DNA of 64,000 nt from positions 109,522 through 173,521 of the forward strand of contig NZ_PRLD01000006.1 in NCBI RefSeq assembly GCF_003287405.1. Reading direction: 5' to 3'. Positions 32,916-40,438 of the stretch are shown here, piece after piece (the stretch's first letter is position 1; each line of letters starts with the position of its first letter). The translations under genes were made by a program, and so were the position numbers. Source of the stretch: Faecalibacterium prausnitzii. GTDB lineage: Bacteria; Bacillota; Clostridia; Oscillospirales; Ruminococcaceae. Under the pieces are notes generated by a model that made no database searches, had not been told where the DNA came from, and worked only from the letters and a program-made list of their open reading frames with translations.

Positions 32916-33971
32916 TCAGAACAGGCTCTGCTGGCCGTTTTCCTCGGCGCTGCCGGTCTCCGGGGCTTTCATGCCCAGATGCTCGTAGGCAAGGCGGGTG
33001 GCGCAGCGTCCGCGGGGGGTGCGGGTCAAAAAGCCCATCTGCATCAGATACGGCTCGCACAGATCCTCCAGCGTGACCGCCTCCTCGCCCAGCGCGGCGG
33101 CCAGCGTTTCCAGACCTACCGGGCCGCCGTTGTACATCTCAATGATGGCGCGCAGCAGGCTGCGGTCCAGCTCATCCAGACCCAGCGCGTCCACGTCCAT
33201 CCGCTTCAGACCCAGCAGCGCCACATCCCGATCGATGATGCCGTCGCCCAGCACGGTGGCGAAGTCGCGGATGCGCTTCAAAAAGCGGTTCGCCACGCGG
33301 GGCGTGCCACGGCTGCACTTTGCCAGCTCATAAGCGCCTTCCGGGGTGATGGGCTGATCCAGAATGCCCGCCGACCGCATGATGATGCGGGAAAGCTCGT
33401 CCGGGCTGTACAGTTCCAGCTTAAGCAGCACGCCGAAGCGGTCGCGCAGCGGGCCGGTGATCTGTCCGGCGCGGGTGGTAGCGCCCACCAGCGTGAACCG
33501 GGGCAGATTGATGCGGATGCTCTGGGCGCTGGGGCCCTTGCCGATCATGATATCCAGCGCGTAGTCCTCCAGCGCGGGATACAGCACCTCCTCCACCTGC
33601 CGGGACAGGCGGTGGATCTCGTCGATGAACAGCACATCGCCCTCCTGCAGGTTGGTCAGCAGGGCGGCAAGGTCGCCGGGCTTTTCAATAGCCGGGCCAC
33701 TGGTGATGCGGATCTGCACCCCCATCTCGTTGGCAATAATGCCCGCCAGCGTAGTCTTGCCCAGACCCGGCGGGCCGTACAGCAGAATGTGATCCACCGG
33801 CTCGCCCCGGCGCTTGGCGGCTTCCAGATAAATTTTAAGGTTCTGCTTGGCCTTTTCCTGCCCGATGTAGTCCTCCAGATGCTGCGGGCGGAGGTTATTT
33901 TCCTCATTGTCCGCCGGGGTCATGACGGGCTGCATCATTTTTGCGCCGTACAGCGCGGTATCGTCCTGCAT
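32916..33971 (-). CDS. ruvB: Holliday junction branch migration ATPase RuvB
   Basis: The 351-residue AAA+ motor has Walker [10 protein letters not shown] (66-74), DEIH, the sensor stretch [18 protein letters not shown] and a C-terminal winged helix with [10 protein letters not shown]. With RuvA it drives branch migration; RuvC then cuts. AGGAGGTAAGCA precedes the ATG, three bases after the ruvA stop. The C-terminal tail of about 20 residues (after KAPETGS) is a little longer than usual. Confidence 0.96.
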   Translation of the reverse strand: MQDDTALYGAKMMQPVMTPADNEENNLRPQHLEDYIGQEKAKQNLKIYLEAAKRRGEPVDHILLYGPPGLGKTTLAGIIANEMGVQIRITSGPAIEKPGDLAALLTNLQEGDVLFIDEIHRLSRQVEEVLYPALEDYALDIMIGKGPSAQSIRINLPRFTLVGATTRAGQITGPLRDRFGVLLKLELYSPDELSRIIMRSAGILDQPITPEGAYELAKCSRGTPRVANRFLKRIRDFATVLGDGIIDRDVALLGLKRMDVDALGLDELDRSLLRAIIEMYNGGPVGLETLAAALGEEAVTLEDLCEPYLMQMGFLTRTPRGRCATRLAYEHLGMKAPETGSAEENGQQSLF

Positions 33972-33974
33972 TGC

Positions 33975-34586
33975 TTACCTCCTGCCTGCCATGCTGCGCA
34001 AGGCCAGCTTGATGATCTCTTCCACCGGCAGCGTGGCGTCGATCTTTGCGATGGCCAGCGCCGCCTCGCTCTGGCTGTAGCCCAGCGACACCAGCGCCGC
34101 AATGGCCTGTGCACTGCTTTGGGTGGCGGGCGTGTCGGCGGCAGAGCCCGCCACATCCTCCAGCGAGATGCCGTCCACAAAGCCCTTGGCCACCTTATCC
34201 TTCAGTTCCAGCACGATGCGCTGCGCCAGCTTCGGGCCCACGCCAGAGGCGGCCTTAAAGGCCTTGTGGTCCCCCGCCGAGATGGCCAGCGCCACCCGCT
34301 GCGGCTCCATGACGCTGAGGATGGCCAGCCCCACCTTGGGACCCACGCCGGACACGGCGGTCAGCATCTCAAAGCAGGCCTGCTGCTCCTCGGTGGCAAA
34401 GCCGTACAGGCTTACATCGTTCTCGGTCACGCTCATCACGGTGTACAGGGTGGTTTCCTGCCCCACACCGGGCAGCGCCCCCGCCACGCTGGCCGGGCAC
34501 TGGGTATAGTAGCCCACGCCGCCGCAGCTGAGCACCACGGCGTTCAGGCTTTTTTTCACGATTTTTCCAGTCAGACAGTAGATCAT
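33975..34586 (-). CDS. ruvA: Holliday junction DNA helicase subunit RuvA
   Basis: The 203-residue protein has the N-terminal OB-fold (MIYCLTGKIVKKS, GGVGYYTQCP), two helix-hairpin-helix motifs (VSGVGPKVGLAIL and ASGVGPKLAQRIVLELKDK) and the C-terminal UBA-like domain that contacts RuvB (ALVSLGYSQSEAALAI). It sits between ruvC and ruvB in the usual order. Confidence 0.96.
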   Translation of the reverse strand: MIYCLTGKIVKKSLNAVVLSCGGVGYYTQCPASVAGALPGVGQETTLYTVMSVTENDVSLYGFATEEQQACFEMLTAVSGVGPKVGLAILSVMEPQRVALAISAGDHKAFKAASGVGPKLAQRIVLELKDKVAKGFVDGISLEDVAGSAADTPATQSSAQAIAALVSLGYSQSEAALAIAKIDATLPVEEIIKLALRSMAGRR

Positions 34587-34638
34587 AGAATCCTCTCAGT
34601 CAAGACCCGCCGCCCCGCAGGGCGGCTGTGGTATGCGG

Positions 34639-35151
34639 TCAGATGGGGCCCGCCACCCGGCGGGTGTAGCGGTTGAGCTGGTTGCCGTTGGTGTGGCAGA
34701 AGGTAATGGCCATGGCCAGCGCATCGGCGGTATCGTCCGGTTTTGGCACGACGGGCAGATGCAGCAGCACCCGGGTCATCTCCTGCACCTGCTTTTTCAC
34801 GGCCTTGCCGTAGCCGGTGACCGCCTGCTTGACCTGCATGGGGGTGTACTCGTAGATGGGCAGCCCCGCCTGCGCTGCCGCCAGCAGAATGACCCCGCGC
34901 GCCTCGGCCACGCCGATGACGGTGGTCTGGTTGTGCTGGTAGAACAGTTTTTCGATGGCCAGCACCTCGGGCTTTGTGCGCTCGATGACCTCTTTGATGC
35001 CGGTATACACCTCATCCAGCCGCCGCTCAAACGGCACGCCTGCATCCGTGCACACCGCGCCGAAATCCACCGGCGCAAAGCGGTTGCCCGCATACTCCAC
35101 CACGCCCCAGCCCACGATGGCGTAACCGGGGTCGATGCCCAAAACTCTCAT
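34639..35151 (-). CDS. ruvC: Holliday junction resolvase RuvC
   Basis: From the ATG at 35151 the product is 170 residues. The four acidic catalytic residues are D7 (GIDPG), E67 (AIEKLFY), D140 and D143 (DDTADALAMA). It cuts Holliday junctions symmetrically and leads the ruvC-ruvA-ruvB operon. An earlier ATG seven codons up is possible, but the IDPG motif is usually within the first ten residues. Confidence 0.95.
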   Translation of the reverse strand: MRVLGIDPGYAIVGWGVVEYAGNRFAPVDFGAVCTDAGVPFERRLDEVYTGIKEVIERTKPEVLAIEKLFYQHNQTTVIGVAEARGVILLAAAQAGLPIYEYTPMQVKQAVTGYGKAVKKQVQEMTRVLLHLPVVPKPDDTADALAMAITFCHTNGNQLNRYTRRVAGPI

Positions 35152-35192
35152 GCTGCATTCCCTTTCCGACACTACTCCTATTATAGTTTTCT

Positions 35193-35221
35193 ATTATAGC
35201 ACAACGTCTGGTTGGGGGCAA
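35193..35221 (-). promoter_or_regulatory. Sigma-A promoter of the ruv operon
   Basis: TTGCCC (35216-35221) and TATAAT (35193-35198) with a 17-base spacer. No obvious LexA box is seen. Confidence 0.7.
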
Positions 35222-35384
35222 CAAGAAAGCTGTCGCCCGCTGCCCCAAAACCCGCGCTGCACCGCACAGAAGCCGGATTTCGGGGTGCTTTTTCAAAAAA
35301 GTTTTACAATTTTTGAAAAAAGGTCTTGCTTTTTGGCATCGGATATGGTATTATAATTTAGCTGATTTCGGCAAAACAGAATAT

Positions 35385-35460
35385 GGACGGTTAGCTCAGC
35401 TGGTAGAGCATCTGCTTGACGTGCAGGAGGTCACAGGTTCGAGTCCTGTACCGTCCACCA
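35385..35460 (+). tRNA. tRNA-Val(GAC)
   Basis: The 76 bases fold as acceptor GGACGGT/ACCGTCC, D-stem GCTC/GAGC, anticodon loop TTGACGT with GAC, T-arm ACAGG-TTCGAGT-CCTGT, and an encoded CCA. A TATAAT -10 lies at 35352-35357. Confidence 0.95.
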
Positions 35461-35468
35461 TACAGTTC

Positions 35469-35516
35469 GTACTCGAACCCGATTCTCTATGAGAAAGGGT
35501 TCGGGTACGTTTTTTG
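35469..35516 (+). terminator. Terminator after tRNA-Val
   Basis: GTACTCGAACCC pairs with GGGTTCGGGTAC (one wobble) around a 17-base loop, followed by GTTTTTTG. Confidence 0.85.
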
Positions 35517-35608
35517 TTTATCGGAGGTTCTGCGGAGGGACTACTCGGAACGGTAAACGAGCAAAGGCAGGGTATCACTATGATAGTGGTATCCTGCCTT
35601 TTGCTTTG
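35517..35608 (+). repeat. Island repeat, left copy
   Basis: The stretch TCGGAGG...CGGAACG...CGAGCAAAGGCAGGGTATCA ends in a hairpin where AAAGGCAGGGTATCAC pairs with GTGGTATCCTGCCTTT. A diverged copy in the same orientation is at 37109-37184. Each copy follows a terminator. Confidence 0.65.
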
Positions 35609-35829
35609 AGGAATCAAGTTCGCTTTGTGCGAACTTGGTCGTCCCCCTATATGGCGCGTTTGGGGGTAGTCGCTGCATACGTGCGTACCGGGGAGAGCCT
35701 GTACACCTCTGGCAAGGTGTAACACACTAGACTTTGTGCCAAAGTCTGTGTGCTAAGGGGTCAAGCCCCTTAGAATCCCTGCGGAGCGTGTACGCACGTA
35801 CGCAGGAAAATGGCAAAATTTCACTATAT
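35609..35829. other. Gene-free stretch with stacked palindromes
   Basis: No gene is supported. The stretch holds several inverted repeats: CACTAGACTTTG-tgc-CAAAGTCTGTG near 35724-35750, CTAAGGGG-tcaag-CCCCTTAG near 35753-35773, and CCTGCG...CGCAGG with TACGTGCGTAC repeats near 35670 and 35790. Such stacked palindromes are usual at ends or origins of integrative elements. Confidence 0.5.
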
Positions 35830-35895
35830 CGGGGGTGTTCTTTCATTGGAGAGTATGGTATACTCGGCTTAGTTCAACAAATAAGAATTTGAGGA
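35830..35895 (+). promoter_or_regulatory. Extended -10 promoter element, copy 1
   Basis: TGGTATACT (TATACT at 35859-35864) lacks a good -35. The surrounding 65 bases, including GGTGTTCTTTC and TTAGTTCAACAAAT, recur with few changes at 45661-45726 before another plus-strand gene. Confidence 0.65.
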
Positions 35896-35905
35896 GGAAA
35901 AGTAG

Positions 35906-36058
35906 ATGAGAAAATTATTACCAATTTTGCAAATCATAGATTTGGTTTTGTTGTTATTGAGTCTGTATTTTCATAACGATATGCTTTTAATCGTCGCAGC
36001 AGTAGTTATAGCTGTTTGCGTTGTTCTTACTTTTAGCAATATGAAAAACAAACGATAA
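35906..36058 (+). CDS. Small membrane peptide in the tRNA-Val island
   Basis: A 50-residue product with two hydrophobic segments, LLPILQIIDLVLLLLSLYF and MLLIVAAVVIAVCVVLTF, and a basic tail KNKR. GAGGAGG lies about eight bases before the ATG and an extended -10 promoter about 45 bases further up, so expression is likely. Base composition is clearly AT-rich compared with the core genes. It matches no family I know; small hydrophobic peptides of this kind can be membrane toxins or regulators, which is only a guess. Confidence 0.65.
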   Translation: MRKLLPILQIIDLVLLLLSLYFHNDMLLIVAAVVIAVCVVLTFSNMKNKR

Positions 36059-36218
36059 CCTCCAGTTTGCTGTACTCGTTTCCAGCAGGGTCTGGGGCAG
36101 GCACGCCCCAACAAGAACACTTCAAAACGCGGGAGCGTTGCAGAAGTGCAGTCCCGGAAGGGCACAACATTTTCAAGAATTGAAAATTTGTGGCCATGGG
36201 ACGATTCTTGCTCTCACC

Positions 36219-36272
36219 GTCAGAATTATCCGTCTTGCGCCCGTAGTCATTTTGTGATACAATAATTCTGAC
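36219..36272 (+). promoter_or_regulatory. Promoter and flanking operator of the toxin-antitoxin pair
   Basis: TTGCGC (36235-36240) and TACAAT (36258-36263) with a 17-base spacer are bracketed by an exact 11-base inverted repeat, GTCAGAATTAT at 36219-36229 and ATAATTCTGAC at 36262-36272. This fits autorepression by the antitoxin or the complex. Confidence 0.75.
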
Positions 36273-36286
36273 AGGAGGTGTCTCGT

Positions 36287-36568
36287 ATGATGCAGACATT
36301 CGTTCGCCCTTCCCGGGATCTGCGCAACCATTACGCCGAAATTTCGGAGATACTCAAAGATCATGACCATGTGATCATCACGAATCATGGCCGTGGAGAA
36401 TCCGTACTCATCAACATTGAGGACTACACCAAGTACGAGGAGTTTTTGCACCAGCGATATGTTGCCGAGGCACTTGCCAAGGCAAAACAGCAGGCGGCTG
36501 ACCCTGACACGCAATGGGCGGACCACGAAAGCGTATGGGAGACGCTGAGCAAGCAGTATGACGTATAA
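36287..36568 (+). CDS. Phd/YefM-type antitoxin
   Basis: The 93-residue protein has the Phd/YefM N-terminal DNA-binding fold: RPSRDLRNHYAEISEILKDHDHVIITNHGRGESVLINIEDY, shown here in part, followed by a charged, flexible C-terminal part that would wrap the toxin. AGGAGG lies just upstream of the ATG at 36287; a second ATG follows directly. It overlaps the toxin gene by 11 bases. Confidence 0.92.
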   Translation: MMQTFVRPSRDLRNHYAEISEILKDHDHVIITNHGRGESVLINIEDYTKYEEFLHQRYVAEALAKAKQQAADPDTQWADHESVWETLSKQYDV

Positions 36569-36854
36569 AATTAAATATCTGCCCCTTGCGGTGCAGGACT
36601 TGAACGATATCGCCCGGTATCTGTCTGGCTTTTACCCTAAAACAGCCAGCCGTGTACTGAAAGAACTTCGGGAGAAGATCACAAAATTAGGCGATACCCC
36701 GAAAATGTGCGAGGTCTACCGCCTTGACCCGGCTTATCGTAGGTTGGTCGTTGACCAGTATCTGGTGTTCTATCGCGTCAACGATGAAAACAAGATTGTG
36801 GAGATTCACCGTGTGCTGCGAGGTGCTTGGAATCTGCCGCAGTATCTGGAATAA
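36558..36854 (+). CDS. RelE/ParE-family toxin
   Basis: The 98-residue basic protein matches the RelE/ParE superfamily: LPLAVQDLNDIARYLSGFYP, the core YRRLVVDQYLVFYRVND and the C-terminal IVEIHRVLRGAWN. RelE members cut mRNA on the ribosome and ParE members poison gyrase; the family alone does not decide between them. It is translationally coupled to the antitoxin and followed by a terminator. Confidence 0.92.
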   Translation: MTYKIKYLPLAVQDLNDIARYLSGFYPKTASRVLKELREKITKLGDTPKMCEVYRLDPAYRRLVVDQYLVFYRVNDENKIVEIHRVLRGAWNLPQYLE

Positions 36855-36895
36855 ATTCAGGTTCGACTACCGTTAATAATGCTCCACCAAAACAA

Positions 36896-36926
36896 AAGTC
36901 CCTGACTTCGGTCAGGGGCTTTTTTG
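36896..36926 (+). terminator. Terminator of the toxin-antitoxin operon
   Basis: CCCTGAC-TTCG-GTCAGGG with a UUCG loop, followed by GCTTTTTTG. Confidence 0.9.
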
Positions 36927-36956
36927 TTGCGTCATCCACTAACCTGCGTCAGAGCA

Positions 36957-36976
36957 GGACGGTACAGGGCTCGAAC
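36957..36976 (-). repeat. Inverted copy of the tRNA-Val 3' segment
   Basis: Read on the minus strand the 20 bases are identical to tRNA-Val 35437-35456 (T-loop start to acceptor end) except for one T-to-C change. The match stops at both edges. Confidence 0.7.
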
Positions 36977-37075
36977 AGCACGGCCGCGCCGCAGGCGGGG
37001 CAATCAAAGCCCTAGCAGGGCTTTGATTAGTGCGCGGTTCCCAACGCGTAGGAATGTCTACCAAGAAAGATGCCG

Positions 37076-37104
37076 CCAGACCATTCGGTCTGGGGATTTT
37101 TTTG
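37076..37104 (+). terminator. Terminator-like hairpin in the island
   Basis: CCAGACC-ATTC-GGTCTGG followed by GGATTTTTTTG. No gene precedes it closely, so it may be the leftover end of a lost gene. Confidence 0.75.
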
Positions 37105-37108
37105 TGGC

Positions 37109-37184
37109 GGAGGTCACAGGACGAGGACCGGAACGAGCAAAGGCAGGGTATCATCATTACGATGGTATCCTGCCTTTTGTGCGA
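37109..37184 (+). repeat. Island repeat, right copy
   Basis: GGCGGAGG...GGAACGAGCAAAGGCAGGGTATCATC with a hairpin to GATGGTATCCTGCCTTT, a diverged copy of 35517-35608 in the same orientation. A degraded family A-like stretch (CCAAAGGCTCCCAC) follows at about 37200-37255. Confidence 0.65.
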
Positions 37185-37284
37185 TAGGATGATCATAAGC
37201 CAAAGGCTCCCACCTGTTCTGTCGTATGCACAGAGCGGGCGAGAGCCTTTGTGATGAAAAGAAGAAAATGAAGGAGATGACTTG

Positions 37285-37839
37285 TTATTTGGCGGCTTTT
37301 TCGCCCTCCGGGAAGATGATCTTATTCACGAAGAAGAAGATGACCATGGAGATGCCGCCGTTGAGCACGGTGGTGCCGATGTTGTAGATGAAGTCCGGCA
37401 CCAGCAGACCTGCCACCGCCACCCAGATGCAGTTAATGGAGTTGACGATGCAGGTGATGACGCAGAACGCCAGCACATACCAGCCGATCTGCTTTGCCAG
37501 ATTGCCCTTGCTGCGGAACACAAAATTACGCTGGATGGGGAAATTGATGCACTCGCCGATGACCATGGCGATCATGTAGGCGCAGAAGTAGGGCAGACCA
37601 CCGTGGGCGGCATCGTAGCCGAGGATGTTCCACTTGAAGGTCTCGCCGAACAGGGTGATATCAATGCCCGGCCAGCCGAAATCCACCACCGGCAGGCTTG
37701 CAAAGGCCTTGGGCAGAAATTGCAGCAGCAGGTACTTGAACACCGTGATGAGGTTGGACACGATGACGAACAGTCCGCCCTCGCGCACCCACTTGGCAGC
37801 GGCGGGGTGCTTTGCCGCAAAGTTATTCCAGAAATTCAT
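37285..37839 (-). CDS. GtrA-like membrane protein
   Basis: The 184-residue protein has four membrane segments and the GtrA-family layout with VREGGLFVIVSNLITVFKY near the start and INFPIQRNFVFRSKG in the middle. GtrA-like proteins are thought to move lipid-linked sugars across the membrane for cell-surface glycosylation. It follows the cytoplasmic GH3 gene by 13 bases, so the two are probably cotranscribed. Confidence 0.8.
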   Translation of the reverse strand: MNFWNNFAAKHPAAAKWVREGGLFVIVSNLITVFKYLLLQFLPKAFASLPVVDFGWPGIDITLFGETFKWNILGYDAAHGGLPYFCAYMIAMVIGECINFPIQRNFVFRSKGNLAKQIGWYVLAFCVITCIVNSINCIWVAVAGLLVPDFIYNIGTTVLNGGISMVIFFFVNKIIFPEGEKAAK

Positions 37840-37852
37840 AGCCTGCTTCCTT

Positions 37853-40270
37853 TCAGCTGTTTTTCAGACGCTCTTCCATGCGGCTGTTCAGCACGAGGTT
37901 CTTCACGGCCTCCACGATCACCCGCACAAGACCGATGATCCAGAAGCCCCGCAGCTCCATCACGATGCCGTCCACCATGCCCATGCTGATAGCGCCGTTG
38001 GTCATTTTGGCCAGCGCCCGCAGGGGCATATTGTACTGGAACAGGATGTTCAGGTCGGGCTTGCCATTTTTGATGCTGCGGCGCAGTAGGGTGCCCAGCA
38101 CGGCAGCCGCCAGCCAGCCGATGGGGCTGCGTCCGTGTCCCATCTCGCCCAGCGTCATGTTGCGGTCGATGTGTACCTTGTTCTCCGGGATGGGACGGCC
38201 CAGCAGCGCTTCAAACTCCGCGTCCGGCACGTTCTGCACCTGTGCGGTGCGGTAATGGGCAAGGTCTTTGCCCGCGTAGGGGTCGGGTGCGCCGGTGCCC
38301 GCCACCGTGACAGCGGCAGTCAGACGGATATCGGCGCTGGAAGCGCCCACCAGCAGCTGATAGCTGCCGCCCTCCACCTCCCAGCGGTCGGTCTTGACGT
38401 TCCAGTAGCGGAAGGCCTTGTCGTCCAGCGGGATGGTGACGGTCTTGCTCTCTCCGGCTTCCAGCTGCACCTTGGTAAAGCCCTTCAGCTCCTTGGCGGG
38501 ACGGAAAACTTTTGCATCCGGCTTTGCCACATACAGCTGCACCACCTCGGCACCTGCACAGCTGCCGGTGTTGGTGACAGTCAGGGTCACGCCGTTTTCG
38601 TCTGCTTTCAGGTCACTATACGCAAAGCTGGTATAGCTCAGGCCGTAGCCGAAGGGGAAGGCGGTGGGCACACCGGCGGTGTCGTAGTAGCGGTAGCCCA
38701 CATACAGCCCCTCGCGGTACTCCACAGTGGGACCGTCGCCGCCGAAATGCGCCTTTGCGGGGGTATCGGCGTAGCTGCGCGCCCAAGTCTCCGCCAGCTT
38801 GCCGCAGGGGTTCTGTGCGCCGGTGAGCACCTCGACCAGTGCGCCCGCACCGGCCTGACCGCCCAGGCAGCCGTAGACCAGCGCCTTGCAGTCCTTGACC
38901 CAACCGCTTTCCAGCGAGGAGCCCGCGCTCAGCAGCACAACTACATTGGAGTTTGCCGCCGCCACAGCCGCCAGCAGCTCCAGCTGGTTCTCTGCCAGCT
39001 TCATGTCGGCGCGGTCGATGCCCTCGCTCTCTTTGATCTCGTCCAGACCCATGCACAGCAGCACCACATCGGCGTTCTTTGCCAGCTGCACCGCCTCGGC
39101 CTTCAGCGCCTCGTCGGGCTTGCCCTGCCGGTCAAAGCCCTTGGCGTAGCCAACACTGTTCAGGCCGCTCTCGGCAAGGCATTCCAGAAAGGAATCCACC
39201 TTGATGGAGTTGACGGCGCTGGAGCCTGCACCCTGATAGCGGGGTGTCTGGGCAAAGTCGCCGATGACCGCCACCTTTTCCCCCTTTGCAAGGGGCAGCA
39301 GGCTGTTTTCGTTCTTCAGCAGCACGATGCTCTGGGCAGCAGCCCTGCGTGCCAGCGCGTGGTGGGCATCGGCATCGAACTTGCCGGGTGCGGCGTCCAC
39401 CGCCGCCTTGGTGGTGAACACCAGCTCCAGCAGTTCCTCCAGCCGGGCGTCCACGTCCGCTTCGGTGATCTTGCCGGTCTGCACCGCCTTCATCAGCTCC
39501 CGGATGGCGTCCCCGCCGGGGGCAGGCATTTCCAGCGTAGATCCGTTCTTTACGCCAAGGGCGTGGTCGTTGCTGCCGCCCCAGTCGGTGACCACTGCGC
39601 CGTCAAAGCCCCAGTCCCCGCGCAGGATATCCATGAGCAGGTGGGTGTTCTCGTTGGCGTAGGTGCCGTTGACAAGGTTATAGGCGGACATGATGGTCTT
39701 AGGCTGCGCTTCCTTGACCACCATCTCGAAGCCGGTCAGGTAAATTTCCCGCAGGGTGCGCTCGTCCACGATGGAATCCGAGGCCATGCGGCGCAGCTCC
39801 TGACTGTTCACCGCAAAGTGCTTGGGACAGGCGGCAATGCCGTTTTTCTGGATGCCGCGGACGTAGGCCGCAGCCATCTTACCGGCAAGGTAGGGGTCCT
39901 CCGAGAAATACTCGAAGTTGCGGCCGCACAGGGGGCTGCGCTTGATGTTCAGGCCGGGGCCCAGCAGCACCGACACGCCCTGTGCCGCTGCTTCTTCGCC
40001 CATGGCTGCGCCCACAGCCTCGCCAAGCTCCGGGTCCCAGCTGTTGGCAACGGTAGCCGAGGTGGGGAAGCAGGTGGCAGGCACACTGGGGTTCAGGCCC
40101 AGATGGTCAGCCGCGCCCGCCTGCTTGCGCACGCCGTTGGGGCCGTCCGACAGGGTAATGGCCGGGATGCCCTTGCCCGGCAGCGCCCGGGTGGTGAACA
40201 CCGTGCCGCCGCTCAGCAGGGCGCATTTTTGTTCCAGGCTCAGTTTTGCAATAATATCCTGATGTTTCAC
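37853..40270 (-). CDS. GH3 beta-glucosidase, canonical domain order, cytoplasmic
   Basis: From the GTG at 40270 (AAAGGAG upstream) the product is 805 residues without a signal peptide. The order is GH3 N-domain, GH3 C-domain and fibronectin-III-like domain. Key sites are SDGPNGVR (41-48), KHFAVNS (150-156) and the nucleophile Asp229 in VVTDWGG. After the fibronectin-like part a roughly 110-residue C-terminal tail contains LRGFWIIGLVRVIVEAV, which could be a membrane-associating helix. It probably hydrolyses imported beta-glucosides or related glycosides. Upstream is a large inverted repeat. Confidence 0.93.
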   Translation of the reverse strand: MKHQDIIAKLSLEQKCALLSGGTVFTTRALPGKGIPAITLSDGPNGVRKQAGAADHLGLNPSVPATCFPTSATVANSWDPELGEAVGAAMGEEAAAQGVSVLLGPGLNIKRSPLCGRNFEYFSEDPYLAGKMAAAYVRGIQKNGIAACPKHFAVNSQELRRMASDSIVDERTLREIYLTGFEMVVKEAQPKTIMSAYNLVNGTYANENTHLLMDILRGDWGFDGAVVTDWGGSNDHALGVKNGSTLEMPAPGGDAIRELMKAVQTGKITEADVDARLEELLELVFTTKAAVDAAPGKFDADAHHALARRAAAQSIVLLKNENSLLPLAKGEKVAVIGDFAQTPRYQGAGSSAVNSIKVDSFLECLAESGLNSVGYAKGFDRQGKPDEALKAEAVQLAKNADVVLLCMGLDEIKESEGIDRADMKLAENQLELLAAVAAANSNVVVLLSAGSSLESGWVKDCKALVYGCLGGQAGAGALVEVLTGAQNPCGKLAETWARSYADTPAKAHFGGDGPTVEYREGLYVGYRYYDTAGVPTAFPFGYGLSYTSFAYSDLKADENGVTLTVTNTGSCAGAEVVQLYVAKPDAKVFRPAKELKGFTKVQLEAGESKTVTIPLDDKAFRYWNVKTDRWEVEGGSYQLLVGASSADIRLTAAVTVAGTGAPDPYAGKDLAHYRTAQVQNVPDAEFEALLGRPIPENKVHIDRNMTLGEMGHGRSPIGWLAAAVLGTLLRRSIKNGKPDLNILFQYNMPLRALAKMTNGAISMGMVDGIVMELRGFWIIGLVRVIVEAVKNLVLNSRMEERLKNS

Positions 40271-40304
40271 GGGGAAATCTCCTTTCAGTAGAAACGGTAT
40301 TGCC

Positions 40305-40355
40305 TTTGGAAACAGGACCACGCATAAGGAGAAGAAGCGTGATTCTGTTTCCAAA
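40305..40355 (-). promoter_or_regulatory. Large inverted repeat before the cytoplasmic GH3 gene
   Basis: TTTGGAAACAG at 40305-40315 pairs with CTGTTTCCAAA at 40345-40355. An inner pair CACGC/GCGTG lies at 40319-40323 and 40337-40341. It sits 35 bases before the GTG start, either as an operator pair or as an mRNA hairpin. Confidence 0.55.
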
Positions 40356-40401
40356 AGGGAACACGGCTGCAGGTCGTAACTGCCGTGCAGCCGTGTTCCG
40401 G
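40356..40401 (-). terminator. Hairpin after the permuted GH3 gene, probable terminator
   Basis: GGAACACGGCTGCA (40358-40371) pairs perfectly with TGCAGCCGTGTTCC (40386-40399). On the minus strand it is followed by CTTTTGG, a weak T-tract. Confidence 0.65.
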
Positions 40402-40438
40402 GATTAGAAGAAAGACAGTTTTGATTACGGGTCAGTAC

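Noticed and set aside
35396..35725. Minus-strand frame ending DGTGLEPVTSC
   Set aside because: This is the translation of the reverse complement of tRNA-Val, a well-known false protein at tRNA ends.
38135..40291. Long plus-strand frame opposite the cytoplasmic GH3 gene
   Set aside because: Same antisense effect; no ribosome site, no domain and low-complexity composition.
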